A stretch of DNA of 12,888 nucleotides from Lonsdalea britannica (GTDB lineage Bacteria; Pseudomonadota; Gammaproteobacteria; Enterobacterales; Enterobacteriaceae), in assembly GCF_946477055.1 (NCBI RefSeq), contig NZ_CAMKXG010000085.1, forward strand, positions 1-12,888, in the 5' to 3' direction. The position numbers were made by a program, and so were the translations under genes. The notes under the pieces are model-generated. The model did no database searches. It was not told the DNA's origin and worked only from the letters and a program-made list of their open reading frames with translations. Numbering within the stretch: the first letter of the stretch is position 1; each line of letters begins with the position of its first letter. Positions 6,806-12,888 of the stretch are shown in pieces.

Positions 6806-9217
6806 TTATTTCCGGCCTGAATCACGCTCATCCTGCGGGTGCAGACGGCGATGGGCGCGGCGTTTCAGCACGCGATACAAACCCGCTCCGCCTAACGAAG
6901 CCATGATTAAGGCGACAAACGCCAGAATGACGGCATGCTGGTTGGCATACCAGATAATCATCATGTACCAGGGCATTTGCCCACTGGGGAACTGCGGGCC
7001 CACCCGAAAACTGCGGATGCCATTTTCATCGGTGATGATGGCGGTATCGCCGCGAATCGCCGCCGTCACGCGCGCCGACGTCAGGTCGCCGTGCAGCCGC
7101 TGCAGCTGTTGGTCGTTCGTCGCCAACACGACTACCGCGACGCGTTTAGGGTTCCACGGAGATCGATAGCTGACAAAACCGCGCCAGAACTCATTCGAGG
7201 AGAAGTAGCGGTCGGCATCGATCGGATGGCGGGCCCAGTCGCCGGTTAGCCAGCTGACGAGTTTTTCCGGCACGCTGGGCATTTTGACACCCAGCGCATG
7301 GCCGTCGGTCTGGTAAGGGGACTCCGCCAGCAGCGCCGCGTTAAACCCTGCGTGCGGGAGCGTCGTGACCGCCAGCACATCGCTGTTTTGCAGCCGATGC
7401 AGCTCTACGCCGTCTTTCGGCACGCCGAACACGACCTGGTTGTGATTGATACTGACGCCGGTCGCGTCGCCGGAGCGGCCCGCCATGCCGAGCAGCGTAC
7501 TGATCTCCTGATCGGTGGGGCGTTCCGGCAGCAACATCACCGTTTGCGCATAGTCAGCCAGCCGGGAGAAGGGGAACGACGCGCCGATGAAATACGACAG
7601 GTTGGGCAGCATCGTGAAATGACGCGTTCGGGTCAGGTCTATCCACGAATCGTTCTCAATGCGGCTTTTGATGTTGTTGTTCAGCAGCACGTTACACGGC
7701 GCATCCGCTTTGGGCCGGATGTTGAAGTAGAGCTGCAGCTGGTTAAAGCCGTAAATCAGATAGGGGTCGAGCTTCAGCGTGTAGGCCTCCTGACGATTAT
7801 CGCCCCCCAACCGACGCCAAAGTTGCTCCAGCAGGCCCTCTTTCACCATCGGTAAATTGCTGATAAACGTGCCGTTAAGCGTGACGTTCAGGTCAGAGCG
7901 ATGTTCATCAATCCAGCTTTCCGCCGGGAAGCGGTAGCTGATATGCACCGGGATCGTTTCGCCGTCCCACAGGAAGAGATCGGGGGCCGCCCGGAACTTG
8001 AGGTTTTGCGCGGAGTGCCAAATGCCCAGAGACGTCATGCTCTGATCTTGCTCCAGCAGTTCGCTGAAACGGACACGCCTGTCGGTGCTGATCCAGCGCG
8101 GCGCATCGTAGCTTTTATGACGCGGAAGAGTCTGCGGGATGACGGTGATGGCCGACTGCTTCGCGGTCAGCGGCTGGCTGACGAGATAATAGGCGGCTTG
8201 CCTCAGCTGATCCTCGTCCTTCCCTACCACCAGCAACAGCTTGTAGATCGGGTTGTCAGGATTATCCATCAGCTGCAACGTCGGCGCATCGACCTGCGGC
8301 AGCGTGACGCGGCCGATCTTCTGGCCCGGATAACCGAACAAAATACCGTTCTGTTCCGGCACGCTGTCTCGCTTCACGGGGAAAGTGATATCTCGTCCGT
8401 TGGTCTGAACCCCCATCCAGGACGCCACCAGCGCCGCTGCGCTCACCTGATCGGCCGTCGGCTCGGCAGGGAAAATCATCGGCACGGAGGCCGTCGCCAT
8501 CTGCATGGAGTCGATAAACGGCCGCGGGAAGTTGCCGATGTCCGCCCCGACATTCAGCTGCTGGCCTTCCAGCTGCAGCGTGGTGCTCGGCAGAATGGTG
8601 ACGCTGTATTGATGAGCATTGTCGCGCTCGCACAGCAGGCGATCTGAATTGATGATGCGGAAACTTAGGTTGTTGTCGGACACCACCAGCGCGGCAGGGA
8701 TCTCAATCTGATAGGTCCCGGTCTCCTGCCCGTTCGTGGTCAGGGGAACGTTGCCGAGCGGCTGTCCATTCAGCATCAGCTGTAGCGCGGTATTGCGCTC
8801 GGCCAGCGCCGGAGAAACGGCGAACTTGAGCGCCAGATGCGCGGACGTCACCACCTGATCGGCCGAAAGCGTAAATCTCAAACCGGCCTGCAGCTGACCG
8901 CCGCTCAGCGCGACGCCCTGCGCCTGTCCCATTTGCGCCACGGAAATCGTGCTGCTGATCGGTTGATTGTAAACGTCCGATGGCGCATTCAGCGCAGGGG
9001 CGGACGGAGATGGCATCGCGACCGGGGGCGCCAAAGGCGTTTCAAACGGCGGCGCGGTTTTATACGCGCCTGAAATCCGGGGCAATCCCGCGGGCAACGG
9101 GGCGTCGATCAACGACAGCGGCTGGCTTGATTCCTCGGCGGCAGAAGCGCCGCCGCTCAGGCACAGCAGCAGAACCGTCGTTAACACAGAAGGCGTCCTG
9201 AAAAATCCGTATCTCAT
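6806..9217 (-). CDS. bcsB: Cellulose synthase periplasmic subunit B, membrane-anchored
   Basis: BcsB forms the inner-membrane synthase with BcsA and guides the growing glucan through the periplasm; its C-terminal anchor is required for BcsA activity. The 803-residue protein has a signal peptide (cut after ASA at about 26) and a Pro/Ala-rich stretch (33-80). By comparison with the known family fold, it then has two carbohydrate-binding domains (about 85-210 and 370-535) alternating with two flavodoxin-like domains (about 215-365 and 540-740). An amphipathic segment (747-758) and a single membrane helix (762-781) precede a basic cytoplasmic tail. The mature protein has only two cysteines, C196 and C508, which could form a disulfide. 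The start overlaps the bcsA stop by 4 nt (ATGA), and an AGAGGA site lies upstream, so the two subunits are probably made in matched amounts. Confidence 0.96.
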   Translation of the reverse strand: MRYGFFRTPSVLTTVLLLCLSGGASAAEESSQPLSLIDAPLPAGLPRISGAYKTAPPFETPLAPPVAMPSPSAPALNAPSDVYNQPISSTISVAQMGQAQGVALSGGQLQAGLRFTLSADQVVTSAHLALKFAVSPALAERNTALQLMLNGQPLGNVPLTTNGQETGTYQIEIPAALVVSDNNLSFRIINSDRLLCERDNAHQYSVTILPSTTLQLEGQQLNVGADIGNFPRPFIDSMQMATASVPMIFPAEPTADQVSAAALVASWMGVQTNGRDITFPVKRDSVPEQNGILFGYPGQKIGRVTLPQVDAPTLQLMDNPDNPIYKLLLVVGKDEDQLRQAAYYLVSQPLTAKQSAITVIPQTLPRHKSYDAPRWISTDRRVRFSELLEQDQSMTSLGIWHSAQNLKFRAAPDLFLWDGETIPVHISYRFPAESWIDEHRSDLNVTLNGTFISNLPMVKEGLLEQLWRRLGGDNRQEAYTLKLDPYLIYGFNQLQLYFNIRPKADAPCNVLLNNNIKSRIENDSWIDLTRTRHFTMLPNLSYFIGASFPFSRLADYAQTVMLLPERPTDQEISTLLGMAGRSGDATGVSINHNQVVFGVPKDGVELHRLQNSDVLAVTTLPHAGFNAALLAESPYQTDGHALGVKMPSVPEKLVSWLTGDWARHPIDADRYFSSNEFWRGFVSYRSPWNPKRVAVVVLATNDQQLQRLHGDLTSARVTAAIRGDTAIITDENGIRSFRVGPQFPSGQMPWYMMIIWYANQHAVILAFVALIMASLGGAGLYRVLKRRAHRRLHPQDERDSGRK

Positions 9218-11337
9218 GCCGTTTTATCCTCTTGCCGTGTCCCTTCTGTCGCTGAGGGCAACGCTGACGGCGTCGGCCCCTCTTTCTTTTTCCCCTTCCA
9301 GGTCAGCCAGAAGAATTCACACACCGTCCGGAGCACCGTCACTAAGGAGCGCAGCGGGTTGTCTCGCGGCCAGGGCGGGTCAATCCAGGCATCCGCGCGC
9401 GAAAGCACCACGCGCACCAACCCCCGGCGCTGCGCCAGCGGGATTTCATCAAACCGCAGCCGAATGGTGCTGTCATCAAAACTCACGGACTTCACCGGCA
9501 GCGCGATTTCACCCGCGCGAGACAACAGTTCGAGGCACTCGATGGGGTCGGTTTTATGACGCTGATCCGGCGCTTTGATTTGCGCGCCGCCCATCGACAG
9601 GTCCACGGTCACCGTACGTGACGCAATACCGCTGGCGTAGTGAATGATGACCGGCAGTTCGACGTCGATACGTATCGTCTGACGGGTCTGTTTGGTTTCC
9701 CGCGCCACGGCGATAGCCGCCATCAGAATCAGCAGGCTGATGCAGGCCCAGGCGACGTTCAGGGCGATAACATACGGATCGACGTTGTAATAGTTGTGCC
9801 CTACCGCGCGAATGCCCCCGGCGACGATCCCCACGAACAGCAAGACGGCGGTCGCGATGTGCGGTCGCACAATGCGGAAGTCGAAAAAGCCCACGTCCAG
9901 CAGGCCGCCTTTATCCGTCACGTTGAATTTGCCGTGACGCGGAGAGATCAGCGTTAACAGCGTTGGAATAATCAGATGGAACGCCATGACCGTTTCATAA
10001 ATTTCGCCCCAGAAGCTGTAGCGAAAACGTCCGTTCATCCGCGCATTGAGGTATACCGACATCACCAGATGCGGCAACACGTAGGCAAAAATCAGGTTCG
10101 CCGACGAATGAATGATATTGAGGTTGAACAGCAGATAGGCCAGCGGCGCGGTCAGGAAGATGACGCGCGGCAGGCCGAACTGGAAGTGCAGCATGGCGCT
10201 GAGATAACACAGACGCTGCTGCCAGGTCAGCCCTCTACCCAGCAGCGGGTTATCGACGCGGAAAATCTGCGTCATCCCTCTCGCCCAGCGGGTACGCTGA
10301 ATGACATGCAGCACCAGTCGCTCGGTCGCCAGCCCCGCCGCCAGCGGGATCGCCAGAAAAGCGGACTTCCAGCCACGTCGCTGCATTTTCAGCGCCGTAT
10401 GCGCATCTTCCGTTACCGTTTCCACGGCGAACCCGCCCACTTCTTCCAGCGCCGTACGACGAATCACCGCACAGCTGCCGCAAAAGAAGGTGGCGTTCCA
10501 GTAGTCATTCCCCTGCTGGATCGGTCCGTAAAACAGCTCGCCTTCGCTTGGCATCTGTCTGGCCGCCTTGAGGTTGCGTTCGAACGGATCGGGGGAGTAG
10601 AAGTAGTGCGGCGTCTGCATCAGCGCCAGCCGGTCGTCTTTCAGGAACGCCCCTACCGTCGCCTGCAGGAAAATACGTTTAGCCACGTGGTCGCAGTCAA
10701 AGACGCAAATGAGCTCGCCGTTGGTGAGCTGCATGGCGTGGTTCAGGTTGCCCGCTTTAGCGTGCGAGTTGTCGTCACGGGTGATGTAACCTACGCCAGC
10801 CTGAGCGGCGAACACCGCAAACTCGCTGCGCTTGCCGTCGTCGAGAATGTAGACTTTGAACTTATCCTGCGGGTAATCCATGCACTGCGCCGCCAGCACC
10901 GTATCCCTTACCACGTCCAGACTTTCGTTGTAGGTCGGGACGTAGACGTCTACCGTCGGCCACAGACTGGTATCCTCCGGCAGCGCCTCGATGCCGCGTT
11001 GTAACGGCCATATGGTCTGCATGAAACTCAGCATCAAAATAACCCAGACATAGACCTCGGCAATAAATAAGCCAATTCCTAAAATAGTCTCGATCTCAGA
11101 ATTAAAATGCAGTGTTTCCGTCGCACGCCAGTATATATAGCGAGTAGACATTAATAACGTAAGAATAACCATGACCACAGTGACCTTTCGGCTTTCACTG
11201 CGGCCTAATAAAAACAGCATGCTAATACTGATTAAGCCAAAGATGTATTGTTTCTGGCTGTCCATCGGGGTGATGATAATCACTAACGCTACCGGAAATA
11301 ACACCAGTAACAACAGATAAAAAAGCGCCTTCTTCAT
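9214..11337 (-). CDS. bcsA: Cellulose synthase catalytic subunit (GT2, UDP-forming) with PilZ domain
   Basis: BcsA polymerises UDP-glucose into beta-1,4-glucan and moves the chain through its own membrane channel. In the 707 residues I see N-terminal membrane helices (about 4-23, 31-45, 52-66, 84-108), then the GT2 domain with DDG (166-168), DCD (214-216), FFCGS (284-288), TED with the catalytic base (309-311) and QRTRW (347-351). The gating loop FNVTDK (471-476) lies between later helices. The PilZ domain has RQTIR (552-556) and DLSMGG (579-584), the c-di-GMP contacts, so the enzyme should be c-di-GMP activated. The tail (about 681-707) is basic and then disordered. It lacks the long N-terminal extension of E. 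coli BcsA (872 residues) and is close in size to type I enzymes. An AGGGTGA ribosome site sits just upstream of the ATG. It follows bcsQ by 95 nt. Confidence 0.98.
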   Translation of the reverse strand: MKKALFYLLLLVLFPVALVIIITPMDSQKQYIFGLISISMLFLLGRSESRKVTVVMVILTLLMSTRYIYWRATETLHFNSEIETILGIGLFIAEVYVWVILMLSFMQTIWPLQRGIEALPEDTSLWPTVDVYVPTYNESLDVVRDTVLAAQCMDYPQDKFKVYILDDGKRSEFAVFAAQAGVGYITRDDNSHAKAGNLNHAMQLTNGELICVFDCDHVAKRIFLQATVGAFLKDDRLALMQTPHYFYSPDPFERNLKAARQMPSEGELFYGPIQQGNDYWNATFFCGSCAVIRRTALEEVGGFAVETVTEDAHTALKMQRRGWKSAFLAIPLAAGLATERLVLHVIQRTRWARGMTQIFRVDNPLLGRGLTWQQRLCYLSAMLHFQFGLPRVIFLTAPLAYLLFNLNIIHSSANLIFAYVLPHLVMSVYLNARMNGRFRYSFWGEIYETVMAFHLIIPTLLTLISPRHGKFNVTDKGGLLDVGFFDFRIVRPHIATAVLLFVGIVAGGIRAVGHNYYNVDPYVIALNVAWACISLLILMAAIAVARETKQTRQTIRIDVELPVIIHYASGIASRTVTVDLSMGGAQIKAPDQRHKTDPIECLELLSRAGEIALPVKSVSFDDSTIRLRFDEIPLAQRRGLVRVVLSRADAWIDPPWPRDNPLRSLVTVLRTVCEFFWLTWKGKKKEGPTPSALPSATEGTRQEDKTA

Positions 11338-11385
11338 AAATCACCCTGATGTTCAGTAATGAGCGGGTTAATGCAGAAAAGAGGA

Positions 11386-11402
11386 AATATCCTAAAGATA
11401 TT
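11386..11402 (-). other. Intergenic hairpin 1 upstream of bcsA
   Basis: AATATC (11386-11391) pairs with GATATT (11397-11402) around a 5-nt loop. It touches the next hairpin without a gap. On the minus strand it is followed by a pyrimidine-rich stretch (TCCTCTTTTC). A role in mRNA processing, stability or partial attenuation between bcsQ and bcsA is possible; nothing in the sequence decides. Confidence 0.4.
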
Positions 11403-11425
11403 GGCGCAAATTTATTATCTGCGCC
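11403..11425 (-). other. Intergenic hairpin 2, directly after bcsQ
   Basis: GGCGCA (11403-11408) pairs with TGCGCC (11420-11425), a 6-bp GC-rich stem with an AT-rich 11-nt loop, lying 7 nt after the bcsQ stop. No T-run follows on the minus strand. It is the more stable of the two hairpins in the only sizeable gap within the operon. Confidence 0.45.
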
Positions 11426-11432
11426 GTTCCTA

Positions 11433-12233
11433 TTAATAAGAGGCAGGCACGAATGTCTTATGGACTTCGCCATTACCCACTTTGATATCCAACAGCGCCG
11501 CAATACGTTTGCTGATTAATTCAATATCAAATGCCGCGGCGGAAGCCGGACTAAAATCGAAAATGGAGCGCTGTGAGGCGTTAGCTTCGACGACGCTTTC
11601 GTCGCGATGTACGCAGCCAATCAACCTGTCGCCTTTGTTTTCCTGCATGTAGGCCGCCACATCCCTGCTGATTGCGCGTCGCGTATCCGTCTGATTCAGC
11701 AGCCAGTAGTATCCCTGTTTATGGTTCAACGGTCCGCCAATGAGTCGGTTTTCTTCTACCGGCGACAGGAGAGACAGCGAGGCGGTATCCGCCTGCATGA
11801 CGACCAGGTGCAGGTCCGCCAGCTCGGCCATCGCTTTTAATGCAGGGCTGGGTCCGGGCGGAAAGTCGGCCAGGATCACGAGGCCGGGATAGTTCAACAT
11901 GGCGCTGAGTCCGCGTAACAAAAACGCGGGATCCGCCAGGTGCCGATCGAAGTCCTCACGCTGCGTTTCCGTCACGCTGCCGTACGGCAACACGAAAATA
12001 TTGCCGCCCGCCGTCAGGATCGACTGACTCCAGTCCGGCGACTCGACGGCGGCCGCCACATAGCCCCGCTCATCGGATAACGGAATGCCGAAATGCAGGC
12101 GCAGCGCGTTCTGGACGTCAAAATCGATCGCCAGCACTTTACTGCCGCCGCGCGCCAAGGCGTAGGCCAGATTGGCCACCATCGTGGTTTTTCCGACCCC
12201 GCCTTTCGGAGAACAAACACAAACTAACGGCAT
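11433..12233 (-). CDS. bcsQ: MinD/ParA-type ATPase of the cellulose operon
   Basis: The 266-residue protein is a P-loop ATPase of the MinD/ParA (SIMIBI) class. It has the deviant Walker A KGGVGKTT (10-17, with signature lysine K10 and K15), the switch region IDFDVQN (36-42) and the Walker B-like ADFPPG (122-127). BcsQ is known to be needed for cellulose production in enterobacteria; in E. coli it localises to a pole and forms a complex with BcsR that supports the synthase. Here the lysine-type Walker A is intact, whereas the E. coli protein has, as I recall, a variant RGGVGTTT. The start overlaps bcsO by 10 nt, and GGAG lies 11 nt upstream of the ATG inside bcsO, so its translation is probably coupled to bcsO. 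The C-terminal tail (about 250-266) shows no known motif. Confidence 0.93.
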   Translation of the reverse strand: MPLVCVCSPKGGVGKTTMVANLAYALARGGSKVLAIDFDVQNALRLHFGIPLSDERGYVAAAVESPDWSQSILTAGGNIFVLPYGSVTETQREDFDRHLADPAFLLRGLSAMLNYPGLVILADFPPGPSPALKAMAELADLHLVVMQADTASLSLLSPVEENRLIGGPLNHKQGYYWLLNQTDTRRAISRDVAAYMQENKGDRLIGCVHRDESVVEANASQRSIFDFSPASAAAFDIELISKRIAALLDIKVGNGEVHKTFVPASY

Positions 12234-12772
12234 GAGGCAATTTTCTCCAATAGCGGTTTCAACAGCGCTTCTTTGTTCGGCGCCTGCGTCGTTTGCCGAC
12301 TCCGCGTGCTGAACATCTGCTTATAGCGCTCGGGCTCCAGCGACGCCGTGCTGACGGCGGCGGTCTGTTCCGGGCGGGACGCAGGGGAAGATGAGGCAGG
12401 CTCTGGCTGCCGTAATGACGTCGTACGATCCGCAACCGGCGACGGCTTCGACGCGGCGGCGACTGAATGAAGCAGTGACCGCTGTCCTGCGGGATCATCA
12501 TTGCGCGGACGGGTATTCGAGTCGTCCAACCTCACGGGCTTGACCACGGAAGCCGGAGCCGCAAATTCATTTTTCGCAACAGGCCTCAGAGAAGGCGGTA
12601 CGCCTGCGCCCAATGAAGATTCGGCTCCGCCTTTCTCTTCATTAATGACTTGTTTCACGATGGCCCAGCGAGAACCTTCATCATGCAAAGATTGACCCGA
12701 CATTTCTTGGAAATTAATGTCTTCCGACTGGGTCTTTTCTTTGAAATGCTTCAAATCGTCATAGCTTCTCAT
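12224..12772 (-). CDS. bcsO: BcsO-like proline/serine-rich cellulose protein with BcsR-like N-terminus
   Basis: The 182-residue protein is in the place and has the make-up of BcsO, the poorly characterised product found in type I bcs operons of enterobacteria. Residues 1-42 (YDDLKHFKEKTQSEDINF, then RWAIVKQV) appear folded and resemble BcsR of E. coli, which has a DIVALKQAF stretch, DIDYADIS and RWPLL in the same order. Residues about 45-145 are rich in Pro, Ser, Ala and Arg and likely disordered. The end has ERYKQMFSTRS (148-158) and a helical LLKPLLEKIAS (170-180). There is no signal peptide or membrane helix, so it should be cytoplasmic. Related proline-rich proteins (BcsP, BcsH) bind BcsD; a like role, or binding to BcsQ, is inference. 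The ATG has GGAAG about 5 nt upstream. It is the first gene of the operon in this window and overlaps bcsQ by 10 nt. Confidence 0.8.
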   Translation of the reverse strand: MRSYDDLKHFKEKTQSEDINFQEMSGQSLHDEGSRWAIVKQVINEEKGGAESSLGAGVPPSLRPVAKNEFAAPASVVKPVRLDDSNTRPRNDDPAGQRSLLHSVAAASKPSPVADRTTSLRQPEPASSSPASRPEQTAAVSTASLEPERYKQMFSTRSRQTTQAPNKEALLKPLLEKIASCR

Positions 12773-12874
12773 AAGACTTCCGAATCTCTACATGAATGGC
12801 CGCTAATATAGCATTATTGAACGAACACTTAATCAAAAATATCTTCACCGATTATTACAAAATAGATTATCAAC
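12773..12874 (-). promoter_or_regulatory. AT-rich leader of the bcs operon with a possible promoter
   Basis: This stretch is far more AT-rich than the genes. On the minus strand GCTATATTAG (-10 TATATT at 12810-12805) recalls the sigma-S-type -10 element; a weak -35 (TTAAGT, 12832-12827) lies 16 nt upstream. A start near 12798 would give a leader of about 26 nt before the bcsO ATG, with GGAAG as the ribosome site. The region upstream is cut off by the window end, so operators or a more distant promoter cannot be judged. Confidence 0.3.
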
Positions 12875-12888
12875 CTGTCTCTTATACA
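12875..12888. other. Match to Tn5/Nextera mosaic end at the window edge
   Basis: CTGTCTCTTATACA is identical to the first 14 bases of the 19-bp Tn5 mosaic end used in Nextera libraries. A chance 14-nt match exactly at the edge is very unlikely. It is most simply adapter sequence left at a contig end, so it should not be read as genomic DNA. Confidence 0.75.

Noticed and set aside
7901..8647. Plus-strand open frame of 248 codons opposite bcsB
   Set aside because: Antisense shadow of a well-supported gene, with no ribosome site or family signature.
9976..11004. Plus-strand open frame of 342 codons opposite bcsA
   Set aside because: It is antisense to the catalytic core of bcsA, whose conserved motifs fix the coding strand; the predicted protein is Arg/His/Gln-rich with no motif.
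1..12888. CRISPR arrays, tRNA or rRNA genes, insertion sequences, integrase or toxin genes
   Set aside because: I looked on both strands and saw no direct-repeat arrays, RNA gene hallmarks or transposase-like frames. Coding density is taken up by the cellulose genes.

Overview
The window is a single-direction bacterial cellulose synthesis (bcs) locus. Every real gene lies on the minus strand, so it reads from right to left. The protein sequences (BcsA with QRTRW and PilZ motifs, a 156-residue BcsD, a BcsO-like proline/serine-rich protein and a PdeK/HmsP relative) point to a gammaproteobacterium of the order Enterobacterales with a fairly GC-rich genome. A plant-associated genus such as Dickeya, Brenneria or Lonsdalea, or an Enterobacter/Kosakonia-type organism, would fit, but the genus cannot be fixed from the sequence alone.

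Layout in transcription order: a short AT-rich leader with a possible promoter (12773-12874), bcsO (12772-12224), bcsQ (12233-11433), a 95-nt gap holding two back-to-back hairpins, bcsA (11337-9214), bcsB (9217-6806), bcsC (6794-2955), bcsD (2952-2482), bcsZ (2471-1458), a 209-nt gap with a palindrome, a candidate promoter and a leader hairpin, then a PdeK/HmsP-like membrane protein gene (1248-76). The presence of bcsD and the absence of bcsE/F/G inside the window mark it as a type I operon. Genes from bcsO to bcsZ overlap or nearly abut, apart from the bcsQ-bcsA gap, and look like one operon.

How the genes work together: BcsA polymerises UDP-glucose and threads the glucan through the inner membrane, activated by c-di-GMP through its PilZ domain. 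BcsB guides the chain in the periplasm, and BcsC (TPR repeats plus outer-membrane barrel) exports it. BcsD, probably with BcsO, arranges synthase complexes so that chains associate into ordered fibres. BcsQ is a MinD-type ATPase linked to assembly or polar placement. BcsZ is a periplasmic endo-glucanase that trims the product. The last gene occupies the place of the pdeK (yhjK) phosphodiesterase gene in the E. coli locus, but it stops after a degenerate GGDEF domain and has no EAL domain.

The points most worth a second look are this EAL-less PdeK relative, the BcsR-like N-terminus and repeated short motifs of BcsO, and the tandem hairpins before bcsA. The last 14 bases match the Tn5/Nextera mosaic end, so the right edge is probably a contig end carrying adapter sequence. 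I see no wholly novel system; this is a recognisable cellulose operon with some unusual details.
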